Positions 21,068 through 32,200 of a stretch of DNA of 64,000 bases are shown here, piece by piece (positions within the stretch are counted from its first letter, which is position 1; each line of letters begins with the position of its first letter). The position numbers and the translations under genes were made by a program. The notes below the pieces were generated by a model, which saw only the letters and a list, made by a program, of their open reading frames with translations, was not told where the DNA came from and made no database searches. The DNA is from Echinometra lucunter (lineage: Eukaryota; Echinodermata; Echinoidea; Camarodonta; Echinometridae), in the NCBI GenBank assembly GCA_029962745.1, contig CM057154.1, positions 27,715,769 through 27,779,768 of the forward strand, given 5' to 3'.

Positions 21068-22074
21068 ACATGGCCGTGGTATTGTGAGCAGATGAAGTCC
21101 ATGTTCAGACGCTTGTGGGTTCAAATCTGATCACGACTAGCGTTTCAAGCTCACCTGTACCCTGCCGCTCACATTCGAAGGTGCCGAAATTTGAGTAAAA
21201 ATTTCAAAATTACTGATGTCTTAATCTTACATTCTTAGGAAATTATTTTGCAAATAACATTTCATTATAGCTATGAACTAAATTGCACAATTTCTAACCT
21301 CAAAATGACAAAGCTCATTAACGAGGGACTTCCTTCCCCCCTCGGTCGCCTTGCTCGGTCGCCTTGCTCCCTCGCAGGGTCTAACTCCCAGCCACTGAAC
21401 TCCAAACTAGAAGTTAATTTAGTGCTTCCACCAAGTTGAAAAACTTTCAAGCATCGTTTCACCATCTTCATGAAAAGAGAAGCTTTCAAGTTGCAAGTTT
21501 GATTAGGCACCTACTTTCGAATTGTCTTACTAGTAGTCTATAATCGGTTAGTCAAAGAAACTTTATAAACTCCGTCTCCAAACATGGGTGTCAATCCAGG
21601 GGGACAAGTCCCCCAATAAATTTTAAAGGTGGAGGACACAATAGAGAATCCCCCCCCCCCCCCCCCCGTTTTGGCAGTCTTGTATTTTGTTTAGCTCTAC
21701 GGTGGACAACTTCTAATATAAGCACAAAAGATGCGCTCTAAATTATGATTTTGATCAGCGAAAATTGGTCAAATTAGGCTAGATCATGAACTATATTTTC
21801 GTGCGGATCTCGGTGAGGCTATGTTTCTCTGAGGGTAGAAAAACGGTAAGCCCGGCCAGGGTGACCAGACGTCCCATATTTTACACTTAGGCCTACTGTT
21901 AAAATAAGGAAATATTTAGAGAAATAGATAAATGATATACTACATGTACATACATAAAGCTTGCGGAAGCAGAAATGTATCAGAATAAAGAATCCTCGCT
22001 CACTTCGCTCGCTTGCTAAGTTTTGAAAGTAAAACGTTCATTACCCGCGCAAACACCACAGCCCCTTGCTATTT

Positions 22075-22545
22075 TTTATTTGATTTGATTTGATTTGATT
22101 TATTTGTCAAGTTCAGATATACAAAGCGATAAAAAGCACACGGTATACATAAAGAAGAAGTTCATGAAAGCTTGACAGGATGAACCTATGAAAGCTCGAA
22201 ATAAAGCTTATTTACAATGGGGTCCTAAAGAGAACAGAACAACTTGACTGCTGGTAACATGGCTGGTAAGTATTCAGCACTATAATAATGAAACATATTT
22301 ACAGGAGTTTAACAGCAACACATTCAAAACGGAAAAAATCAACACAAAAGAACGAAATAATACATATGAATATCGATAAGGTAGAGACTCGAGTGACAGG
22401 AACTCTTTTAGTAGTCTTTTAAAGTGTGCAAAGTTTTCTACTGCTTTGATGTTATTAGGGAGAGAATTTCAGTATTTGATTGCGTTATAATAAAAGCAGT
22501 TGCCAATACTGCCTACTCGTTCGGGCAAGATAAAATTATGATGTA
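22075..22545 (-). mobile_element. LINE 3' end fragment, minus strand
   Basis: On the minus strand, 22540-22363 reads ILPERVGSIGNCFYYNAIKY, a stop, then NSLPNNIKAVENFAHFKRLL, the typical end of CR1-like ORF2. The stop falls where the family has Trp (TGG to TGA). The tail at 22100-22075 is (AAATC)n-like on the minus strand. Confidence 0.75.
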
Positions 22546-23432
22546 ACTAGTAGAAATAAACAAATCACAATATTCCATCATGAGCCGAGATGTAACAGGA
22601 GCCGCGGAGCGTTTTTGATAGGGGGGGGGGGGGGGGCTAAGCAAGTGAACAAGCATAATCATTGCCGTGTTATTGTACAGAGGCCTACGTGCCTACTTTT
22701 TTAAAAAAAAGTAGGGGGCTGCAGCCCCCCACCCCCCGTCCCCAAATTGCTTATAAATAGAGACACCTTTGGGGGCGCTTATCAGCAAATTCTTGGACAA
22801 TGCCCCCCCCCCCCCCCCCCCCCCCCATTATAAAACGGATTGACGCTTTGCATGTCTCCAAATGTGGTGAAATTCCATGTTTCCGGAGGTAAAATATCTC
22901 ACATATCTTGAGGCATTTCTTTAGGAAAATCACGGGTGATCGACCTTGCCTTGCAGCCCCTTGCAATATTGCAGCATCCATCAACGGACGTCATCAGCCC
23001 CATTTTCACAGAGCAAAAATAGTAACGAACGACTGGACTGACAAAAATGTAAACAGTAAAAATGTAAATAATAAAGTTCGTTGACCCCCAAACCACCAAC
23101 GTGCGTTGCTTTGATAACGCGAGACCGTCATGTCGACTGAATCATTGCGGACTGAATCCAGAACTAACAGTCTATGAGAATGATCGCTTAATTGTAAGTC
23201 GTGTTTTGTATCACCTCTGATGTTGATCTTAAACATGTAATGAACATATAATTCTAAAATTACAAATAATTAAATCTTATATTCATGAAATGTGCAGATT
23301 ATTAGGGACGGTGCGAATGACTAGGCTCTCCTGTTTGTAGTCCCATTCATCACATTTCATGCATGTGTTGTAACTTAACTGCTAGATGATAGATGCAGGC
23401 TAAGCAAAGCTAAGTCACTAGTATAGCATGTG

Positions 23433-24522
23433 TCAGACGTCCCGTTAAAGACAGCGGTGATGCCATTGCCATTTTCTAATTGCCCTTCTTGTGTGTAGTA
23501 AAATGTGTACATACGTGTAGAATGTTGATCGCAGACGTAGATAATGTTCAGCAGAGGGAAATTCATCCAGATATATTCAGATATTCAGATTTGACATTAA
23601 AATATTTCAAAATCTCCCCTAAAATCTCTACAAATTGATATGTGTAAATGTCAACAGCTAGTCTAGATCTACGTGCCTGTGGTTCGCTCTTCTCGGCACC
23701 GCGTGACTTATGCAATTCAATGCATTTTTCGCCTAACGTGCTATTTCTTTTACAAGAAAGTGTCAGTGCAGAATCAGCACTCACACATAATGTCACACAG
23801 GTATGTGCTGCTGTGACGACCCCCATTTTCAACCTTCTCAGGTCGCTCTCATGATATGCGATTTTAACTAACCACACCTCGATTCGCTTCCGACTCGCTC
23901 CCTAGATATGCGAAAACAATGCACACAGCCCACTGCCCGGGAACGCTCGCTCCCTAGCCTCCTAGTGGGGCCTAGCGGCAAGCTCAGCTCAGCCGCCGAA
24001 ACTTTGAAAGACCTGACTCGGTCCCGGACCTGCGCATATTGATCCGGGCTAGCGATAGCCTGTTGTCTGCCATATATCCATGTCTGCCTCGCCAGTCAAT
24101 GGCAATATATAAAAACCAAGTAGTTTGCATGCTCGATCTGCACGCGACTACAGGGTTAGAAACTATTTCAGGACGTACGCGCTCAAGAGCGCTGCGACCG
24201 GTGACTCAGCTCAGTGCCTCCAAAATGGAATTTGCCAACTAAGTTTTAGCTCCTTAGACTTTCCAAATTAGCTCTGCCCATGAGCTCTTTAGCTCCCTAG
24301 ACCCTCAAAAAAGGGTTTCCTCAGTTAGCCATTTAGTTCCTTCGCCCCCTGTTTTGAGACTGGCAGAGGCACACCCACATCCCAAAAAAATTTGAGTGCC
24401 CCCCCCCACCCCGGATTCTGCCGTCCTGCGATCCACCAAAAACATTCTCCTGATTCACATAATTGTCCTGCACTGCACATGTCAGAAAATGGCAATACCG
24501 CTATCTTTAACGGGACGTTAAG
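23433..24522. mobile_element. Possible DNA element with 30-bp inverted ends
   Basis: The phrase ACGTCCCGTTAAAGA-AGCGGT...ATTGCCATTTTCT near 23436-23480 is repeated in inverted form near 24486-24522, about 1.06 kb apart. The inside has no recognisable transposase. The target duplication is unclear, although GTCAG occurs close to both ends. Confidence 0.4.
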
Positions 24523-25158
24523 TCAGATTTACAATATGGACAGAAAATTACAGTTTGTTAATGTAATGGGGAATTTTGGAAAATAAAAGAGGCATTTGAC
24601 AACCTTCCCCATACACTAAAGTCCCCAGTTTTCTGTGATATGGAAAACATGATTTTTAGGCCAAAGAATTTGAATTACGAAAATACAGCAAAAAAAACGA
24701 ACAAAAAAAAAATTAAAAAACAAGCAAAATCCCTTTTAAAAAAACCTTGCATCAGCCGAAAATCCTGAACTGCGTACAAAGTGAATGAGTGTGCAGACAT
24801 GGGAAACTTCCTTTTTTTTTAAGTGTCAAATTGACACCGTCGCCTTTTCTTGTGAAAATGATTGTTCTTACTTGTCAATTTTAATAAGATTTTCGGCACA
24901 ATTGCTCTCTAGGATACGAGAATTAAAATGAGGTCAGTCATTAGAGGAATACCAAAGGAGAGGCTTGTCAATTTCAAGTGAAATGTTAGGTGCGCAGACA
25001 TAGGGCCCCCATCATACTACACGTTTACAATTGCTTTGTTGTATGTTTTATACATGTCACTGAAGAACATGGAATTTGAAGTTTGGAACACTGAAGAACA
25101 CAGAAGTTGCATTTTAGAAAAATGGATAACTAGGGATTTTACCATACACAGATGGTAC

Positions 25159-25258
25159 ACCTAGCCTGGAGGCTCCTGGAGGGTTATAAAATCAAACGCT
25201 TCACTACTTAGTAGCGATACCGTTTTTTTTTTACTCTCCAGGAGCCTCCAGGCTAGGT
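25159..25258. repeat. Perfect 23-bp inverted repeat (small MITE or hairpin)
   Basis: The arms 25159-25181 and 25236-25258 are exact reverse complements (ACCTAGCCTGGAGGCTCCTG...). They are separated by 54 bases that contain a T run. Confidence 0.85.
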
Positions 25259-25270
25259 ACGCAAGCTCAC

Positions 25271-25985
25271 AGAGGTCATTATGTACATAGAAATGGATCG
25301 TTTTCACCATAACTCAACAGCCATTTGACCGATCAACTTCAAACTTGGGTCATGTATGCATATGGGAGGGACAATGATCTCATTAGATTTTGGGGTCTCA
25401 AGGTTAAAGGTCAAAGGTCAGAGGTCATTATGAATGATTATGTACATAGAAATGGTTCGTTCTCGCGATAACTCAACAACCATTTGATGGATCAACTTCA
25501 AACTTGATTCATGTATGCATATGGGAGGAACAGTGATCTAATTAGATTTTGGGGTCTCAAGGTCAAAGATCAAAGGTCATAGAGGTCGTTATGTATATAG
25601 AAATGGTTTGTTCTGGTGATAACTCAACCATTTGATGGAGCAGCTTCATACTTGGCACCTGTGTGCATATGAGACGGACAATGATGTGATTAGATTTTTG
25701 GGCCTCAAGGTTAAAGGTCAAAGGTCATAGAGGTCATTATATACATGAAAATGGCTTGTTCTTGCAATAACTTAACTCTGTGACGGTTCATCTCTAAACT
25801 TGGCTCATGTATGCATATGGATCTCATAATAGTCTCATTAGATTTGGGGGTTACAAGGTCAAAGATGTCATTTTATACATGAAAATAAAACAATCAACAT
25901 AAATGTGCCATATATTTCCGATCTAGCAATGGTGGAGGCATAAATTTCGACCACGCGCGGTCGAGGATTCATCTAGTTTATATCA
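25271..25985 (+). repeat. Tandem repeat of about 150-bp units with AGGTCA arrays
   Basis: Units start with GAGGTCATTATGTACATAGA near 25272, 25431, 25582 and 25731, then a partial unit. Each holds a run of AGGTCA-like half-sites with one-base spacers; at 25401-25427 four occur in a row (AGGTTA, AGGTCA, AGGTCA, AGGTCA). The array ends in GGTGGAGGCATAAATTT, a tail also present at 34848-34864, so this is a dispersed family. Confidence 0.8.
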
Positions 25986-26225
25986 TAACTACATCAGCAG
26001 CTTGATTCATAAATTAGACGTATGAAAGAATATAGCTCTAAGATTTATTTGTTGCATAAAGCTTAGACTATTTAGAAGTAAAAAATTGGAATATGAGGGC
26101 TTACTTTTTCTTTAAGACAGATCATTCCAAATCAATGTCAGCACTCCAGTTTCTTCTATGTCACTGAACTGTTCACATCGATCAGATTAAAGTGGAAAAT
26201 TACATAGGACAGAATTTCTTGCAAG

Positions 26226-29200
26226 ATGGAAGAAATAATGGAAGTCCAACATGTCTTACAACAGGAGGAGTGGGACTGTGGTTTAGCCTGTGCCAAGATG
26301 ATTTTCAGGTTTGTAATAAAATTGAAGAAAAGAAACAATGCAATCATTGAGCTTAAATCCAAAGTGATAATCGTGCAATTAACTTATTAATTTAAAAAAA
26401 AAGATAACCATACCCACTTCCTACTTAAAAAACTGTCCCTGTTTATAAAGCCCTGGTGTGAGTTCATTTTAATGGAGTTTGGATGTGGATCTCTAAATTA
26501 ATGCAGTCGCTTATATAAAAGATTGTCTAATTGTCAAAGTTATTTACAGGCTTTGTTGTAGCGATCATAAATGTGTGAAATGGGCCATTTTTTCCAAATA
26601 CAGTATTTCCTGTCGACACAGATTTTTCTATTATTAATTTTAAGTGGCCAAATACGTGGTAGTCATGATTTGATTTTTAATGGACATTTCCAGTTTTATT
26701 TAGTTCATCTTTTTATATATTATGGCTCGAATAATTACTTTCAAGGGTGCGAGATATCACTCTGCCCCTTTATTCTATGACCTTAAAGTGCTAGATATTT
26801 TCAAAGAATATCGCTATGTAATTGGTACTTTTAAGCATGACATAATATAATCACCTGCCTCATTCTCTATCTGATTATTTCGCAGTGCCAGAACTCCATT
26901 ATCAAACAAGAAATAGAGGAAAATCTGATTTGAGTTTTTCAATGAGTAATACCAATCTGGGGAAACAATCAATATCATGTTCGGGACCAAATATATGGAA
27001 TAATTTGCCAGTAAAATTAAGGAATATTACTAGTCGCAAAAGTTATGCACGAGCCTGACAACAACATTTGATTGATGAATACCAAATTGAAATCTGATTT
27101 TAGGAATATTCATGTATTCGTTATTGTTTATTTTCTATTTATCATAAGCTCACTTGATATTCGATTTCATCATTATTTTTCTTCTTGCCATAGTTCTTAC
27201 CATTATTAATGTTGTAAATATTGTATACATGTACATGTATGTGTCATTTTAAAAATGTATACATGCAGAGATCATCCAAATTTCAATCGAATGGTTATAA
27301 AATGATTAATTTCGTATAATCAACTTGTGGGGCTAACCTCGATTAGCGTGTGCTATTTGTTAGCTCCCTTTACCAAGATGTATGTATCACTGTGAATTAT
27401 TGTATGTATAATTATGATTTTTGGTAATTTTGGTAATAAATTCATTCATTCATTCATTCATTCATTCATTCTTTGATTTATACCAGGGTAGGACACTAGT
27501 ATAAGATCTTATTCCTTTTTTGCCCTTCCCTTCACTCTCATTATGTTTCTTTTGAATTAATATTCTTCTAAATGTGTTAAGTTGCCTTTAGATACATGTT
27601 ACTTTGAATGTCATTTATTGTATTCATGAATGTGATTTGTATAAATGTGTGTAACACTGAGTGAATTCAATGAACTTTAAACTTGTACTTTGAAAATTTG
27701 AAGTGAATGGTTAAACATATTTTTAGCAGAAATTCATAATTTCTTTCATTCACAATAACTTCAATTTGAGACAACCCCTCTGTCTTCAACAAGTCTGACT
27801 CATGAAATAGAAGTAAGGATAAGTTCATATCATATTACTGCTCACTGTGAGGAGAAGTGCTTTATGAATGGTTTCACAGAATTATATACCTGAAGCATAA
27901 ATATATAAGGGTTTCCTAAGAGATGTTGCATTCAGTGCAAAGAAAGAAGCACTTAATCTCATTTATGGTGTCATAGTAGATGAATATATGAGTGTGTTTT
28001 TGTTTTATCTTCATATAAATCTTGTTGTTTATTTCTCCAATAGGTACTGCAACATATCCCTAGGAGAAGGAGATAAGGAACTGCCAGCTGCCTGCCAAGA
28101 ACTAGGAATAAAGAAAAGGTGAGGGATATGCATGATTCTCATTTTTTTTTTAGAAAATAAGATTTGTGATGTTTTGTTTTTTTAATTTAGTTTTTAGTAA
28201 TATCTGATGAACACACAAAAAATTGTAATTAAAGGTGAATTTATTTTCTTTCCACACTTTTTAAGCTTCCTGCAAAGTTTCAAGGGTTCGTCATCAAAAC
28301 CTCTGAAATAGATCATTTTTTAAGGTTAATGATTAATTCTGGACAATCCATTCCCTTTTGGCAACTGGTTTAATCTTTAGATTCTTTACAGCTGTTGACT
28401 ATTGACTCTGTACTGCGCATTTCTTAACCCATTCGTGACAGAGGTCCACATTTTTGTGGTTTGGCCTAATATCTTTTGATGCAAAGCCATAAAAATCATA
28501 CCAAATACATGAGCAAAAAGTGCAAAAAATTCTACACAAACTGTGCCCATTTTGGTTGCCTCAATATTCGTTGTTTGATGCTGAAAATTTTTTAAAGGAA
28601 AATAAGCATTAAAATCCTTAAATTGACAATGTGATAGAAAGTTTAAAATCACCGTTTTCCCCTGCAAATTGACAACTTTTTGACTTCTCATCATAATTTC
28701 TGTCAATTTATATTCATTTCAGATACATGCCGTTTTATAAGAAAAAAGTAGCAATAAAATAAAAATGTTGGTGTTGCCAATTTGAAGAATAAAAGCTGAT
28801 TAAATTAGGCTTTAAATAATTCCTGTCACGAATGGGTTAATACCAGTCACCAATGCTGGAATGCATGCCTAATTCAAACCACACAGTGTTCTTGTCTTTC
28901 ACAATTCAGAATGTACACTTAGTGAATATGATCTATATATGTGAAAAGTAGTATGCAAACTAGGAATAGAAAGTATCGAATATCCTTCAATATTTCTGTA
29001 AAAGTATCGGGGCAAAACAGTAAGCCTATGCATGTTTAATGTGATTATTTTATTCCAGGAATATATTGCAGTTCTTGATAAAATAAAACATCTGTAATAC
29101 CTGTCATTATTTCTTTCTTCTGCAGTGTTTGGACAATAGATCTGGCACATCTCATGTCAAAGTTCAATATCAAGCATGACTTCTACACCATCACATTTGG

Positions 29201-32200
29201 AGTAGATCCCAAATATACAAGCATGGTAAGTAACATTCATGTTGACTCTATTTATAATTTTCTGTCTTGCATGTTGTAAGTGTCAAATTCTGCCCAGGTA
29301 TGTAACTTTGTTATTATGATAGTTCAGGTTCTTCTCTCTGAAATTTATTTTGTTTGCTCAATTTTTCTTTCGCTATCCTGCCCCCCCCCTACCGCACTCC
29401 CCCTGCAAAAAAAAATAATAAATAGAAATATTTATAATTTTGAATGTTATTCCAATTGCCAATACAGAACACCAGGTTAAAGAATGCAAAAGATTTGGGA
29501 CCCTGATTGTAATCCATCAAGGTTTGTTACAATAATTGGTCCATTTTACCATCTATAAGTTGACATCCTTTGGCAAGTGCATATTTTGTGTTGGCAAGTC
29601 TTTATCTGATGACCATGGTAATGATATTTTCGTAAAACACTTAGAGACTTTGGAAATGTATTTAATCTAATAGGCGCTGTTGAATTCCAGAATATTATTA
29701 TTATTTTTTAAAATCATTATTACTACTATTATTATCATCATCATCATCATCATCATATGATAATGATGATGATGATATCCTACTCGTCCTAAAGCCAGCT
29801 GTTTAAAAACATCTCCTGAAACGTTTTTACTTCATCCGCTGTCACTTCCTATACAGTATATACCTGACCTAACACAAGATAATCCTAATGGGAAGTTTGT
29901 TCTTTCTCACATGAAACAGCAGCAATTGTGCAATCCTTTTCCAGCACTAAACAGATTCCTAACTTCAACCGTCAACCAAACACTACTGAACCTTTTCCAT
30001 AATCCATATCCTGACATCTACTATCCAGAACAACATTCCTATCCAAACAAGTATCTATGGTGAGAGTGAGCGGGGTCCGCCCACTTGACCGAAGGCCCAC
30101 AAGGCCGACTTTTCTTGTATAGTATTTTCCTTCATCACAAATAATGCGCTATCAGTATGTAGAATAATTATGTCTCCTTTAGCATGTTCAGTCCTAGTTG
30201 CCTTTTAATAATCATCAAACTTTCTTCTGGCACAGGAATTGGTCAGAGCGGTGTGGTATTATAGATTACAATTTGCTATTTTCGGCCTCGTGGGCCTTCG
30301 GTGAAGCGGGTTGTCACCGAGTGAGCATGCAGAAAATATCACAGGAGCAAGTGTTTGGATGCTAAGATGTGAACAGGCAATTAAACTACTGTAATGTTAC
30401 AATATCCCATTGTCAGAGCTACCAAGTCTCACGCATTATGCGTGAGACTCACGCATTCAGGGTCCGTCTCACGATCTCACGCATGGCACCCATTTTTCTC
30501 ACGCATCGGGACCCGACAGAAAAAAAAAAAAAGTAGCATTATTCGCTAGATTATACGCACTGGCCGACCGCCTTCACACGCCGTCTACCCTATAATAAAG
30601 AGCATAGCTCAAAAGATTAAGTGATAGTTGCAATTGAAGGAATTTTTACCTTTTGTCTTTCAAAATAAGTAAAAAATAGTCACTTAAGTATGCACCAGAT
30701 CGCACCATTAAGAGCTAAAAATTGAAAAAGCTCCCTACCGTGGGAGGGGGGTGTCCCCCCTCCCACACCCTCCCCCCCGCTCGGTCGCTTCGCTCCCTCG
30801 CCGAGATGCCGAGTCATGAAAATCTCACTCATAAAATTGGGGGGAACTTGGCATCTCTGCATTGTTCCAATGATACCAATACAAATGAAGCTTAGGACTA
30901 TGTAGGACTATATATAGATGCCCCCAAACAGAGGATACGACAAGTATCATATTTATCAACTGTAATCAGAGTTTTGAAAATTCTACCTTTTAGACTTTTA
31001 GGAATACTGTGTTTGACTAGTTATCCTTTCTCTTGAATTGTTTTTGCAGGAATTCTACAACAGCAATACATTTGAATTTTCAGAAGAAGAGGTCAGAATC
31101 AATCGACTGTTTCAAGAATCAAAGAACAAGGGTATAAGTGCATCTAAGAAGTAAGTTTCAAAAGCTATTCCAGGGAAGAAAAATGGTAAAGCGTATTATT
31201 TGTTCCTTGATACTCATTTTCTAAACATGAAAATGAACTTTGACACAAAATTGCAAATTTGAAAGCAATGGAATTTGGAGGAAAATCAGAGAAATGATGA
31301 GGTAGTTATACTGTTAACATTCAAGATCAAAAGATATGGAATCAAAACCTGAGAAGCTTATGTGCAGTGATCACATACTTCCGTTACTCTGCTTTCGTTT
31401 TTGTATCCCTAATCACCCATTCCATTCCTTTCCGTATGTTTTTTTTTTTTCAATCAAAACCAGTTCTTATTTCTCACAGAATGCACTGTATTTATTATTT
31501 TTTTTTCAATTTTTAGATCACTTAACTGTGATGAAATCATTAGCCAACTTAGGGAAGGTCATCCAGCTGTAGTGCTTATTGATGCTACCATTCTACATTG
31601 TGAGATGTGTGAAAGTGACATGGTAGGTACATACATGTATATAGATGAGTGAGTCATGCATGCTTTGGTGATGGATGTTGTGGAACTCGGGCCCGTTTCT
31701 CAAAAACGTCCCAAGTTTCATTTTGTGGACAACCCATAGAGACACGTGTTGTAGAATTAAATGCATAACAGTGGGATACCCTCAAACTTAGACTTATGAC
31801 AGAATCTAGCAACAGGCCCCAGATCATAAATGGGAAGGGGATGTCCACTTTCATTAGTCTATAGTCCTATAGAGGTGTTGTGGTCCAGTGGATAAGTCTC
31901 TGGGCTTTGAACCACAAGGTACGGGGTTCGAATCCCTGCCGCAGCACTAATGTCCTTTGGCAAGACACTAATCTACATTTGCCACATTCGACACAGGTGT
32001 AAATGGGTACCGTCAGGAAGGAATTCTTTGAAAGCTGTAAGCGCTGAAATTGGTAGCCTAGCTTAGCCGGGGTAATATTGGGAACGCCTTGAGCACCTTA
32101 TTAGGTGGATATGTGTGCTATATGAATATCCAATTTTGTTATTATTAATTCATTTTTGTGTTAACCCTTTGACTGCTGAATTCTTGCATTCCCATAGGTT

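Noticed and set aside
25271..25900. CRISPR-like array
   Set aside because: The spaced repeats are about 150 bp and diverged, with no constant short repeat or spacers; the genome is eukaryotic.
31871..31945. Possible tRNA gene
   Set aside because: A and B boxes are present, but the arms do not fold as a tRNA and a SINE body with a LINE-like tail follows.
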